Under the pieces are notes generated by a model. It ran no database searches. It was not told the origin of the DNA and was given only the letters and a program-made list of their open reading frames with translations. Positions 36,701-45,545 of a stretch of DNA of 64,000 bases are shown in pieces. Location: positions 42,074 to 106,073 of the forward strand of contig CAZECG010000006.1 of NCBI GenBank assembly GCA_964510535.1, in the 5' to 3' direction. The stretch is from JAJPXC01 sp964510535 (lineage in GTDB: Bacteria; Bacteroidota; Bacteroidia; Bacteroidales; Muribaculaceae). The first letter of the stretch is position 1. The number at the start of each line of letters is the position of its first letter. The position numbers and the translations under genes are program-made.

Positions 36701-38397
36701 TTAAACGGGGGCGTTTCGGGAGTAGCCCCGATGACAAACGAATTTGATTTACCGGCCTCCGACGATACGCCATCGGTAGTGGCTACGACCTCGTAGTAAG
36801 CCTGTTGGGGGCCAATTGGCTGAGTAATCACCTCACTAAATGTGGTGTCGGTTGTGCTTGCGACTGCCACAGTGCCGTCATATCGGGTCACCTTGTAAGT
36901 GAGGGCACCCGTATTGATATAACCGCCATCGTCAGCCGTTTTCACCGAGGGCCAAGAAAGAGACATTGTGCCGTCAAGATAATTGAAATCGAGCACGGGA
37001 GCGGGAGTTGATGGTTTTTTGGGACCATACCACCTTTTGTCAATATAAGTTTTCTGACCATCACCATTGTCGTTTGAAGCATACACGCTAAGCATATAGT
37101 CTCCGGCTGCAGGTAGCATGACGTTGATTTCGACGCTGTCGCCGTAGGCTACATTTCGTTTCAAGCCTATAATGGTTTCACCGCCGAACACGGAGATGTC
37201 GACCGTGCCTACTCCGGGCTTGCCGTCGTAGGTAGTAGCCGGTGCGGCAAGAGTGATTTTACCGGCCAAAGACGTACCGGCGAAATCGGCTGACACATTT
37301 TGGCAAGCCGCAGGAACGTCATCATCTAAAAGGCGGGGAGTCTTACTCAAGCCGACAACGCTCAAGCAATCGGTAAGCTCGATAAGAGGAGTGGCTTCAG
37401 CGGTCGCGAGGTCAACCTTGTATATTAACGATGAGCCATCTGATTGGACAACATTCCAATACATCACATCGGTATCCGGATCGATATATGCACCGCCGGT
37501 ATAGGCCGATTCAGCGTCGACATCACCAATGAGAGTCATCGCAGCAGTGGTTTTGTCGACTTTGTAAAGTTTGGTTTCCCGGAAAATAAATGTTGGCTCC
37601 TGGGATTCGAAAGTGACGTCATAACCGATGCCAATGCAATACAATTGTCCTTTGCTATCGGCAGTCAAAGCGACGAACTCGTTTAGCCTACCCGAAAGCG
37701 TTGCATTAATTGGCCCTATCGGCTCGCAAGTCACGCCATTGGGCGAGTAGGTCATCTTAACGAGATTCATTTCGGCATAATCATCCGAATAGTTAAGGCT
37801 ATATGCGCAACTGTCAGCAGGGTTAAAAGTCGGCACTAAGGGATAAGAGCTTAGCTTGTCGACATGAATTGTGTTGACCTTTTGCTGCGCCGACATATCA
37901 TAGACATCAATCACGCCATCGAATGTCCCTGATTGGCTAATATAATCGCTCGAAAAATAGAGATATTCACCTATGGAAACAGCACCCAATCCGTCGGTTA
38001 TATGGTCACCGGCAAAGACTAAAGATCCTTTGCCGCTGGTAGTCGGCAAATTGTAATATCCACACTCTGCGCTACCGCTCTGAATATCATTACTATTAAG
38101 TGACCAACCGCTCAATTGAATGGGCAGAGTGTCGGTGAGTTGTAGCGACGAGGCGCGTTTTTGACGCAACGATTTTCTAACACTAACATCGGTATTGCCG
38201 TTTCGATAAAACAGCGATAATGATTGCGTTTTGGATTCTTTCGGTTTCTCGGACGATTTTGGAGTTTCGGTCTTCGCCAGCAAACTCGACATCCAGCCAG
38301 TCCCGCCCCCGTTGTCTCTGAGTTGCGTCATCGTCAGACTCAACCCCGCGACAGCTGTCAACGCAACCGAAGCGATTAGGGTTGACATTCTTTTCAT
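33766..38397 (-). CDS. Giant secreted mosaic protein (beta-propeller-like, FN3, choice-of-anchor J, CARDB-like) with T9SS-type tail
   Basis: A 1543-residue exported protein (signal MKRMSTLIASVALTAVAGLS). In order: a Ser/Lys-rich linker (about 25-85); a repeat region reading like a beta-propeller (about 90-360: YFSSDYISQSG, PLVPTFNPADSC); a beta domain (about 370-455); FN3 repeats near 460-555, 710-800, 808-905 and again about 1205-1225; choice-of-anchor J domains near 565-705, 920-1090 and 1230-1400; a CARDB-like domain (about 1095-1200); and a C-terminal tail ending VVPGIYIVRAGSTVAKIVVK, the T9SS type A layout. It is likely surface-attached; ligand unknown. Boundaries are approximate. Monocistronic, with a promoter box at 38544-38551. 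Confidence 0.8.
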   Translation of the reverse strand: MKRMSTLIASVALTAVAGLSLTMTQLRDNGGGTGWMSSLLAKTETPKSSEKPKESKTQSLSLFYRNGNTDVSVRKSLRQKRASSLQLTDTLPIQLSGWSLNSNDIQSGSAECGYYNLPTTSGKGSLVFAGDHITDGLGAVSIGEYLYFSSDYISQSGTFDGVIDVYDMSAQQKVNTIHVDKLSSYPLVPTFNPADSCAYSLNYSDDYAEMNLVKMTYSPNGVTCEPIGPINATLSGRLNEFVALTADSKGQLYCIGIGYDVTFESQEPTFIFRETKLYKVDKTTAAMTLIGDVDAESAYTGGAYIDPDTDVMYWNVVQSDGSSLIYKVDLATAEATPLIELTDCLSVVGLSKTPRLLDDDVPAACQNVSADFAGTSLAGKITLAAPATTYDGKPGVGTVDISVFGGETIIGLKRNVAYGDSVEINVMLPAAGDYMLSVYASNDNGDGQKTYIDKRWYGPKKPSTPAPVLDFNYLDGTMSLSWPSVKTADDGGYINTGALTYKVTRYDGTVAVASTTDTTFSEVITQPIGPQQAYYEVVATTDGVSSEAGKSNSFVIGATPETPPFKSIFIPGALKSWTIIDANNDGKTWQLGMTSMVIEYNPTRAMDDWLITPPMELKAGLVYKVNVAARCYNTSYPERFEVKYGNQPKVESMTDMVIDVVTVDKKSATTYSGLLTPDVDGRFYIGIHGISSSDKYFLYIDEVSVESGVNPTAPVAPVVLSAKVNPQNPYVADFEIVTPTKNYQNQDLDSLTKLEVYRSQDTLVKTIVNPALGDTIVFSDTVTVTGDYTYTFVPYNADGRGEKVSTDVYVGYGQPQNVTNAVAYRTDSLGELQLSWSPVEYDVNGLKFDAPCGYVLETYNVERYTWSQFGDMSTDTVRTIQFAPSTPTIPLFRVSAYFDGKGSAEPFVIDPVPVGKPLTNIVETFANKSYDGVWLPYTDKYSDIYIFTAIDTENTVQSSDNGSGFLVFAGSSSAQSTASIQSALVSLEETQSPIVTFDLFNIFPAVEMPSTAVDSNLVVVSARTLNDYEWKQIYSKTVAEVCGDSEGWTKVLVDMSAYKDSVVQVKIGFEPRSSDMNMSFVDHITVGDYAANDLAIANVKAPSSLRIGDSFTIEAQVVNAGLNTINEYALQLYADGKLVEELPGDTLAMSQKATHAFDVTMSLFATDSVVYTVKAIYSADEYLDNNVADIVVDVIALLPKVENLTATQTAGTVTLSWTEPEYTDQGTLTEITEGFENGNALDNTYGDWTFIDVDQAEVPSNTGWFDKYDNKGSFWIWDADNMGVYVDLANNHTSKKFIFSMYRKDYGKVDDWAVSPQLGGEEQTLKFYAASIEAEYADSLEVLYSTADTIAIADFSTLAGWPVQVPSAWTQYSVKLPAGAIYFALRSVATDGTGLFIDDVTFTPANFPHNLALVGYNIYRNGEKLNPLPIPVCTFDDEPAESTTSCLYTVTAVYERYGESAGVNYEFIATGVEDIAADRHVTIAQQGGDLIICNAEGLDITVAVASGMTLYQGRATSQRTAVSVVPGIYIVRAGSTVAKIVVK

Positions 38398-38543
38398 ATT
38401 TCTTAAATAACGGTTTCTGCTTGTTTAGTCGACTGCGGGCAGAAACCTTTTACCCGTCGCCGCTTTGTGTGTTAGTTTACTCTCAAAATATAATAGAGCA
38501 GGCAGATTTCAAATAAATCACGCCTTACTCTTCTATCTCCCGC

Positions 38544-38551
38544 CAAAGATA
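38544..38551 (-). promoter_or_regulatory. Promoter -7 box (TATCTTTG) of the 1543-residue protein gene
   Basis: An exact TAnnTTTG match on the minus strand, about 147 bases before the start codon. The 253-base gap also holds a run of eight G at 38638-38645 near the dnaG stop and nothing else I can name. Confidence 0.5.
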
Positions 38552-38650
38552 AAAAAAATCACAAAAACCGCACTGATTTTTACGAAAAAAATCACAGAAT
38601 CAGTCCATAATAAAAGATTTTGAAACACGCATAAGGTGGGGGGGGAAGTA

Positions 38651-40849
38651 TTATTTGCGGGGAGCGATGATGCGCTCGCCGAGATATTTAGCAAACTGCG
38701 AGCGAAGCTGAGTCAGTTCTATGCTTCGGGCCATCAGCCTCGGCACTTCAGCAGGGTCGGGAGTCGGCGACTGGCACGCCCGGCGTATTTCGTCGCGGAG
38801 GTCGCGCGTCTGGCACTCGAGTATCGCGTCTTTCAGCTCATAGACAGCTCGCTCGACGAGTATATCGAGACGGTCGACCTCAGTCTCTATTTTGGTAAAT
38901 TTAGTGTGCACCTTGCTCAGATGGTATTTTTCACTGACCAGGTCGGTGGTGAGCCGCCTTAACTCGTCATCGGGTGATGACGCTAAAATCTTCTCTATAT
39001 AGCAGATGGTGAACTGTTTTAGGTCTTCGTTATAACGTTCATCGCAGTCACTCTGAAGAGCCTGCTCGCGGGCTGTTATCTCACTAAGGTCGACAGCGGA
39101 TGAACGTATCGCCGCCACCCCCTCATCCCACTGCTGCTTACGCTGCTCCTCAAGCCGCTCCACACAGCGACGGAAATCGTCGTCCCACGACTTTTCACGC
39201 AGCGTCATAGCCTCAGCGAATGCTTTGGCATAAAGCGGATTTGTAAAAGAGATGTCGTCGCTTTCCATCTCATCGCGAATATAGTCAATGATTCTGACTG
39301 ACATCCGATTGCCTTCATCGTCCCAAGCGTCACCGACCTCCATCATGCCATATTTCAGCGCATAGCGGAGCACCCCTTTCTCGTATTTTGACAGGTAAGC
39401 AAGATGGTCGCCGGATATTGCCGATTCGTCAGATGAAGGTTGTTGGGAGTTCTCGGCAACCGCATTTTTCTCGGTTTCAAGCCCTTCGAGCGAACGACGC
39501 GCCTGTTCTTTGGCTTGTTTCAGAGCCTCGCTGTCGCGCCTGGCATGGTAGAACTTATCGACTTGTAAAGTCAAAACCCTCTCTTCTATGCCCAAAGAGT
39601 GGCTGCACTCCTTTATGTACACCGAACGCGTGATAGGATCGGGAATCACAGATATTGACTGCACAATATCGGTTATGACCTTTGAGCGGGCAATGGGATC
39701 GGTTTCTACGCCTTGCAACAAGATTTTGGTCTTAAACGAAATGAAATCCTGCTCATTAGCGACAAGATAATCTTCGACTTCGGTGGATGAATGATTCTGG
39801 GCAAATGAATCGGGGTCGTCGCCGTCAGGGAGCAACAACACTTTAATGTTCATCCCCTCCGCAAGCAGCATATCGATACCTCTCAACGATGCCTTTATCC
39901 CAGCGGGGTCACTGTCGTATATCACGGTCACATTTTCAGTGAAACGGTGAATCAAGCGTATCTGCCCCTCGGTCAAAGAAGTACCTGACGAAGCGACCAC
40001 ATTCTCGATGCCGCTCTGATGCATGGAGATAACGTCCATGTAACCCTCGACGAGGATACACTTGTCTTTTTTCACTATAGCCTGTTTAGCCTGGTATAGA
40101 CCATAAAGTTCGTAGCTTTTGCGATAAATAGGCGATTCGGGAGAGTTGACATATTTAGCGACATCTTTGTCTTTGCGCAATGTGCGCCCACCAAATCCGA
40201 CCACTTTACCCGAAAGGGTGAAAATCGGGTACATTACCCTTCCGCGGAAACGGTCGCGAAATTCGCCGTGCTCGTTTTCAATGCACAAACCTGACTGCAC
40301 AAGGAACTTATCGCCGAATCCTTTGGCTTTCGCGGCTTGGTAAAGCTCGGCTCGTCCCTGTAGGGAATACCCGAGTCTGAAACGCTTTATAGCCCAATCG
40401 TTGATGCCTCGCTCCCGGAAATATGTCAATCCGATTTCCCGGCCGTCGGGAGTGTCTGTCAGATTATGCTCAAAATGCTCAATAGCCATCTCATTGACGG
40501 CGAAAAGGCTTTCGCGTTCGGATGCGATGCGACGTTCCTCGTCGGTCATCTCATGCTCCTTAATCTCGATGTTGTATTTTTTCGCAAGATAACGCAAAGC
40601 CTCCTGATAGGAAATCTGCTCCAGTTCCATCAGAAAATTCACGGCACTACCACCCTTGCCACAGCTGAAACATTTGCAGATTCCTTTAGATTTAGACACG
40701 GAAAAAGAGGGAGTGCGCTCGTTGTGGAACGGGCACAAACCTATATAGTTGGCGCCCCTGCGTTTAAGGCTCACGAAGTCGCTCACCACATCGACAATAT
40801 CTGCCGTGTCGAGGATACGCTGGGCTGTTTCCCTGTCGATTTTTTTCAT
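38651..40849 (-). CDS. dnaG: DNA primase
   Basis: A 732-residue primase that makes RNA primers at the replication fork. The N-terminal zinc ribbon has Cys39, His42, Cys60 and Cys63 (LCPFHNERTPSF, CKCFSCGKGG). The Toprim core shows CILVEGYMDVISMHQSG and VTVIYDSDPAGIKASLRG with catalytic acidic residues. The C-terminal part (about 440-732) is longer than in E. coli (581 residues total) and is E/R-rich and helical, as in other Bacteroidales primases. It follows the CPBP gene by 26 bases. Confidence 0.97.
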   Translation of the reverse strand: MKKIDRETAQRILDTADIVDVVSDFVSLKRRGANYIGLCPFHNERTPSFSVSKSKGICKCFSCGKGGSAVNFLMELEQISYQEALRYLAKKYNIEIKEHEMTDEERRIASERESLFAVNEMAIEHFEHNLTDTPDGREIGLTYFRERGINDWAIKRFRLGYSLQGRAELYQAAKAKGFGDKFLVQSGLCIENEHGEFRDRFRGRVMYPIFTLSGKVVGFGGRTLRKDKDVAKYVNSPESPIYRKSYELYGLYQAKQAIVKKDKCILVEGYMDVISMHQSGIENVVASSGTSLTEGQIRLIHRFTENVTVIYDSDPAGIKASLRGIDMLLAEGMNIKVLLLPDGDDPDSFAQNHSSTEVEDYLVANEQDFISFKTKILLQGVETDPIARSKVITDIVQSISVIPDPITRSVYIKECSHSLGIEERVLTLQVDKFYHARRDSEALKQAKEQARRSLEGLETEKNAVAENSQQPSSDESAISGDHLAYLSKYEKGVLRYALKYGMMEVGDAWDDEGNRMSVRIIDYIRDEMESDDISFTNPLYAKAFAEAMTLREKSWDDDFRRCVERLEEQRKQQWDEGVAAIRSSAVDLSEITAREQALQSDCDERYNEDLKQFTICYIEKILASSPDDELRRLTTDLVSEKYHLSKVHTKFTKIETEVDRLDILVERAVYELKDAILECQTRDLRDEIRRACQSPTPDPAEVPRLMARSIELTQLRSQFAKYLGERIIAPRK

Positions 40850-40875
40850 CTCAACGCGAATTTAGCTAACTGTTC

Positions 40876-41763
40876 TCACCCGCGCAAGCACAACTTGCGC
40901 AAGGCGACAATCATAATCGCAGTTAGCCCGACGCTGACAATCGTCATAATCACCGATTCAACCGATGATGCCGTCCCGATAGCGTCGATGTCGGGAGCCG
41001 CTTCAAACCACGCTTTGACCCAACGGCCTGCGACAACCACCATGTTGTTGAAAGCGTGAGCGATGACGGCCAACCAAAGCGAACCGCTCCACCACATCAA
41101 ATAGCCAAAAAACGCGCCCAAAAGCACTCTCGGCACAAATCCAAGAACCTGCATATGGAACAGGCTGAAAATCACGGCAGTGAGCCATATGGCCAAATGG
41201 GGGTTCATGCGGGTGCATAACAATAATTTCTGCACCCCGCCACGGAAAAACAATTCCTCGGCAAAACCCGTGAGACAACCGACAATCAGGAGTGACACAA
41301 TCAAGTTGCCCGCCGTTGGCAATCCCATGAGTTTCTCAAGTGTTGCTTGAGCGTTTTCTTCGGCGACCTTCATCCATTCAAGACTTGCGGGGAGACTAAT
41401 CGAGGCGTTCCAAGATATTATGAGGTTCATGACGGGAACGGCAAGCAGCATGGTCAAAACAGCGGCAAGAACCAGAGTCAATTTCGGCGGTTTCATGACC
41501 TCAAGGAACTCAGCCGGCAGCCTCGTCATCATCAGAGCTGTTACCGTTGGCGGCAAAATAAACACCAACAAGTCCTGAACAATGGTAACTATCCTCAAAG
41601 CGGCTGTCGAATCGCCCCATTTGCTCATGACGAGTTGCAGCAGCATTGATGCCACAACGAGCATGAGCAGGAACAAACAGAAAAAAAGGCCAAGCCCAAG
41701 CCCGGGTTTCAAGGCTGTCGCATAACGACGCTGATTTGTATCAAACTGGTTGTTATCAATCAT
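40876..41763 (-). CDS. CPBP/CAAX-type intramembrane metalloprotease
   Basis: A 295-residue membrane protein with about eight helices. The glutamate pair EELFFRGG (about residues 168-175) and histidine motifs FSLFHMQVLGF (about 195-205) and VIAHAFNN (about 234-241) are the abortive-infection/CAAX protease active-site motifs. Bacterial members can process peptides or act on membrane proteins; the target here is unknown. It sits 7 bases after trmN6 and before dnaG, likely by operon packing. Confidence 0.88.
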   Translation of the reverse strand: MIDNNQFDTNQRRYATALKPGLGLGLFFCLFLLMLVVASMLLQLVMSKWGDSTAALRIVTIVQDLLVFILPPTVTALMMTRLPAEFLEVMKPPKLTLVLAAVLTMLLAVPVMNLIISWNASISLPASLEWMKVAEENAQATLEKLMGLPTAGNLIVSLLIVGCLTGFAEELFFRGGVQKLLLCTRMNPHLAIWLTAVIFSLFHMQVLGFVPRVLLGAFFGYLMWWSGSLWLAVIAHAFNNMVVVAGRWVKAWFEAAPDIDAIGTASSVESVIMTIVSVGLTAIMIVALRKLCLRG

Positions 41764-41770
41764 ATTTAAT

Positions 41771-42496
41771 CTAAATATTTAAGTAAAAATCAGATGTCAG
41801 CTCGCGGTATCGCTCGCTGAGCTTAGATGACTCGTCGTAGATATAGAGAGTGTCGATTGCCGCCGCCCGATTGTATCGCGACAACTCTACGAGTACCCTT
41901 TTCGGCGGTTTGCCCATTTTAGAGACCACTCTCGTTAGCCGGTTGATGTATAGCCCGGCGCCAGCCGCAAGCAATGCGATATCGCTCTCGCGTGAAGCGG
42001 GAGCTACCAGGGCCAAACGGCCTTGGTCATTGAGAACAGAAACCGATGCCGACAACAGAGAAGCGATACCAAGAGAGCCTTCATGGCGGGCCACAGCACG
42101 GCGGTCGTCGCCGGAGCGCAAAGTTTCGGTAAAAAACGGTGGGTTACATACTATCAAATCGACTGATGCCGGTGTGGAATCTACCCAATCGACAAAATCG
42201 GCGCAATACAGCTTGACCGCATCGGGCCAAGGAGAGGCGGCGACATTAAGCGAGGCCTCCCCTACTGCCACGGGGTCAATGTCAACGGCGGCGACCCTGC
42301 CGACCCCGCGCTGGGCGAGCATCAAAGCTATCAGCCCCGTGCCACATCCGGCATCGACAGCGTCGGTTACGCCATCGACAGAAGCCCACGCACCGAGCAA
42401 CACGCCGTCGGTGCCAACCTTCATGGCACTGTCGCGGTTGACGATGTCGAACCGTTTGAAGTGGAACGTAGATTCACGGAGGGGATTGCGGGGCAT
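41771..42496 (-). CDS. tRNA1(Val) adenine-37-N6-methyltransferase-like (YfiC family)
   Basis: A 241-residue class I methyltransferase. The ATG at 42496 (MPRNPLRESTFHFKRFDIVN) is chosen because it gives the family's usual N-terminus and lies after the promoter box at 42515-42522. SAM motif I is DAVDAGCGTGLIALMLAQ and the catalytic NPPF motif is VCNPPFFTETL. YfiC/TrmN6 proteins methylate A37 of tRNA-Val; the substrate is inferred from the family. First gene of a trmN6-CPBP-dnaG transcript. Confidence 0.88.
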   Translation of the reverse strand: MPRNPLRESTFHFKRFDIVNRDSAMKVGTDGVLLGAWASVDGVTDAVDAGCGTGLIALMLAQRGVGRVAAVDIDPVAVGEASLNVAASPWPDAVKLYCADFVDWVDSTPASVDLIVCNPPFFTETLRSGDDRRAVARHEGSLGIASLLSASVSVLNDQGRLALVAPASRESDIALLAAGAGLYINRLTRVVSKMGKPPKRVLVELSRYNRAAAIDTLYIYDESSKLSERYRELTSDFYLNI

Positions 42497-42514
42497 ATTC
42501 AGATTATTTTCCCG

Positions 42515-42522
42515 CAAAGTTA
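42515..42522 (-). promoter_or_regulatory. Promoter -7 box (TAACTTTG) of the trmN6-CPBP-dnaG operon
   Basis: An exact -7 match on the minus strand, 19 bases before the chosen ATG, implying a very short leader. No TTTG at the usual distance. Confidence 0.65.
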
Positions 42523-42553
42523 CTACATTAGTTGCCAACAATCACGAAAAGCA

Positions 42554-42585
42554 GTTGTTAATTCAATGGTTAAATCTTAAATTTG
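42554..42585 (+). promoter_or_regulatory. Promoter of engB
   Basis: GTTG (42554-42557), a 20-base spacer and TAAATTTG (42578-42585) on the plus strand. It diverges from the trmN6 promoter and lies 83 bases before the engB start. Confidence 0.6.
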
Positions 42586-42668
42586 CACAGTTAATCGGGT
42601 TTGCCCGAGCAATCTGTGAATAATTTAAAGACCAGACCGTAAAAAACCGGTTCTATAACGATAAACAT

Positions 42669-43271
42669 ATGATTATCAATTCCGCCAAATTTGTCATGAG
42701 CAACACCGATGTCAACAAGTGTCCAAATGAACAACGCCATGAGTATGCGTTCATAGGCCGCTCCAACGTCGGGAAGTCGTCGCTCATCAATATGCTGACC
42801 AACAACAAGAACCTTGCCATGACATCGCAAACACCCGGTAAGACTTTGCTAATAAACCATTTCCTTGTCAATAACAGTTGGTATATAGTCGATTTGCCGG
42901 GATATGGCTATGCGCAACGCGGTAAAGACACGCGCACCACACTCCAGAAAATCATCAGGGGGTATATCCTCGGCCGCCGTCAGATGACAAACCTGTTCTT
43001 GCTCATCGATTCACGCCACAAGCCTCAGAAAATAGACATGGAGTTCATGGAATGGCTCGGAGAAAACCAAGTGCCGTTTAGCATAGTGTTCACCAAACTC
43101 GACAAGATGTCTGCCTCTGAGGGGAAGAAGAATGTAGAGGCCTATTGCGCCGAACTGCTGAACACATGGGAGGAGCTGCCGCCGGTATTTGCGACATCGA
43201 GCATCGACCGCAGAGGGCGTGAGGCACTCCTCGACTACATCGAGCAACTCAACAAACTTCCGCTGGAATAA
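42669..43271 (+). CDS. engB: Ribosome-assembly GTPase EngB/YsxC
   Basis: A 200-residue GTPase needed for large-subunit assembly. All G motifs are present: GRSNVGKSS (P-loop), TPGKT switch, DLPGYG (G3) and FTKLDK (G4), with a final TSS-like G5 (FATSSIDRRG). Length is usual. Followed by rel after 69 bases. Confidence 0.97.
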   Translation: MIINSAKFVMSNTDVNKCPNEQRHEYAFIGRSNVGKSSLINMLTNNKNLAMTSQTPGKTLLINHFLVNNSWYIVDLPGYGYAQRGKDTRTTLQKIIRGYILGRRQMTNLFLLIDSRHKPQKIDMEFMEWLGENQVPFSIVFTKLDKMSASEGKKNVEAYCAELLNTWEELPPVFATSSIDRRGREALLDYIEQLNKLPLE

Positions 43272-43340
43272 CCTGCGATTTCAAGAAAACTCTGAGTAAA
43301 CGTCATCACAATATAGAGCTTACAACACCAAAACGCAGTT

Positions 43341-45545
43341 ATGACCGAAAGATATTTTACCGACAACGAGAAAGCGAGACTGCCACGAATGTGCCTGAAT
43401 CTATGGCACTCGGTAAAGGATTTGGCCATCGGCGGGGAAGCCGCCAAAATCAGGCGCGTGATAGCGCAATGCGCCAATGAAGGCAACTACCGTCGCGACC
43501 ATTACGGAATCAACCCGGTTATACGCCATATTGAAACAGCGACAGCGTTGTGCCAAAGCGTGAGTCCCGACCGTAACATGGTCATCGCCATACTTCTCTA
43601 TGGACTATGCCAAACAGAGTTTCTCAGCATAGAACAGATAGCCGAGGAATGGGATGAGGATATAGCCAAACTCGTCAGGGGTCTGCTTAAGGTCTCTGCG
43701 CTCTATCAGAAACGCCCATCGGTCAAAAGCGACAATTTCAGAAATCTGTTGCTGACTTTCGCTGAAGATATAAGGGTTATCATAATTATGATTGTTGACA
43801 GGCTCGCCTTGATGCGCGCCATTAACCACAATCCCCACGAAAAATTCGTGAGGGATGTCGCCTATGAATCGAACTATCTGTACGCGCCTCTGGCTCACCG
43901 GCTCGGGCTATATGCCATCAAGTCGGAGCTTGAGGATATGTCGCTCAAATACACGATGCGCGACACATACACCTCGATAGCCCTCAAACTCAACGAAACC
44001 AAGATGCACCGCGACACCTACATCGCGGACTTCATAAAACCGATAAAGGAGAAGCTACAGTCGCTCGGGCTGAAATTTGACATCAAGGGCCGCACCAAAT
44101 CCATCTATTCCATCTGGAACAAGATGAAGAAGCAGCACAATGACATCGACCAAATTTATGATTTATTCGCCATCCGCGTCATACTTGACTCGCCTTTCGA
44201 GCGAGAGAAAAGCGATTGCTGGCTTGTCTATTCGGTGATTACCGATATGTACCAACCCAATCCGTCGCGAATGAAGGATTGGCTCAGTATTCCCAAGAGC
44301 AACGGCTATGAGTCGCTTCACATCACGGTCAACGGGCCGGAATCGAAGTGGGTTGAGGTGCAGATACGCACCAGACGCATGGATGAGATAGCCGAGAAGG
44401 GGCTTGCTGCCCATTGGAAATACAAGGGGATAAAAAGCGAAAACAACCTTGATGCATGGATGAACAATGTGCGCGACATTCTGGAAGCCGCTGAGTCCGG
44501 CCCTATGGAGCTGATGAAGAACTTCAGAATGGATGTCTATGACAAAGAGGTATTCGTGTTCACCCCCAAGGGCGACCTATACAAACTGCCATTAGGCGCG
44601 AGCGTGCTTGATTTCGCCTTCAACATCCACTCCCGCATAGGCAGCCAATGCACCGGGGCGAGAGTCAACGGCAAGAACCAGAAAATAAACTATAAGCTGC
44701 ATAGCGGCGACACGGTAGAGATAATAACCAACTCATCGCAGACGCCCAAACAAGACTGGCTCAACTTTGTAGTCACCTCAAAAGCCCGCAACAAAATCAA
44801 GCAAACCATCAAGGAGCAGGGAAACAAGTTGGCCGAACTCGGGAAAGAACTGTTGACCCGGCGGTTTAAAAACCGCAAAATCGACATCGAGGAGGCGAAA
44901 CTGATGAAACTCATCAAAAAAATGGGGTTCAAAACCGTCACAGATTTTTTCAGTCAAATCGCCTCGGAACAGCTCGACATAAACGACATAATAGATAGCT
45001 ATGCCGCTTTAGACCAAAAGGCCGCTGAAAGTCAAACCGAGCAACGGTCGGCAGAAGAATTTGTCGCACAAACCCAGGAGGATTCGCAGCCACAGACCGA
45101 TATTCTCGTCATAGGCAACAACGTCAAGGGGCTTAACTACCGCATGGCGCGTTGTTGCAACCCCATCTATGGAGACCCCGTGTTTGGGTTCGTGTCGGCC
45201 GAAGGCGTCATCAAGATACACCGCACCGACTGTCCCAACGCCTCAAACATCCGCGACAAATACCCCTACCGCATAATCACGACCAAATGGTCAGGGCGTA
45301 TCGGAGAACAATTCGGAGCTACGCTACGAGTTGTGGGACATGACGACATAGGCATAGTCACCAATATCACATCAATCATCAACAAAGAGAAGTCGACCTC
45401 TCTACGCAGCATATCAATCGATTCACATGACGGCCTTTTTCAAGGGTTCCTTGTAGTCGGCGTGGCCGACACAGTTTCACTCAACAACCTCATTAAAAAA
45501 ATTAAAACCGTAAAAGGAGTTAAAGATGTACAGCGCAGCAAGTAG
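43341..45545 (+). CDS. RelA-like (p)ppGpp synthetase of the RSH family, hydrolase site degenerate
   Basis: A 734-residue long RSH protein. The N-terminal HD-type domain (about 50-200) has lost the catalytic His-Asp: where SpoT/Rel proteins have LLHD this one reads LLYG (residues 85-88). The synthetase domain is intact (YDLFAIRVIL, MKDWLSIPKSNGYESLH, EVQIRTRRMDEIAEKGLAAH). TGS (about 395-460), a Cys-rich ZFD/RIS module (MARCCNP) and a C-terminal ACT domain follow. This layout predicts stress-induced (p)ppGpp synthesis with little or no hydrolysis, like E. coli RelA. The last 20 bases overlap the next gene. Confidence 0.93.
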   Translation: MTERYFTDNEKARLPRMCLNLWHSVKDLAIGGEAAKIRRVIAQCANEGNYRRDHYGINPVIRHIETATALCQSVSPDRNMVIAILLYGLCQTEFLSIEQIAEEWDEDIAKLVRGLLKVSALYQKRPSVKSDNFRNLLLTFAEDIRVIIIMIVDRLALMRAINHNPHEKFVRDVAYESNYLYAPLAHRLGLYAIKSELEDMSLKYTMRDTYTSIALKLNETKMHRDTYIADFIKPIKEKLQSLGLKFDIKGRTKSIYSIWNKMKKQHNDIDQIYDLFAIRVILDSPFEREKSDCWLVYSVITDMYQPNPSRMKDWLSIPKSNGYESLHITVNGPESKWVEVQIRTRRMDEIAEKGLAAHWKYKGIKSENNLDAWMNNVRDILEAAESGPMELMKNFRMDVYDKEVFVFTPKGDLYKLPLGASVLDFAFNIHSRIGSQCTGARVNGKNQKINYKLHSGDTVEIITNSSQTPKQDWLNFVVTSKARNKIKQTIKEQGNKLAELGKELLTRRFKNRKIDIEEAKLMKLIKKMGFKTVTDFFSQIASEQLDINDIIDSYAALDQKAAESQTEQRSAEEFVAQTQEDSQPQTDILVIGNNVKGLNYRMARCCNPIYGDPVFGFVSAEGVIKIHRTDCPNASNIRDKYPYRIITTKWSGRIGEQFGATLRVVGHDDIGIVTNITSIINKEKSTSLRSISIDSHDGLFQGFLVVGVADTVSLNNLIKKIKTVKGVKDVQRSK

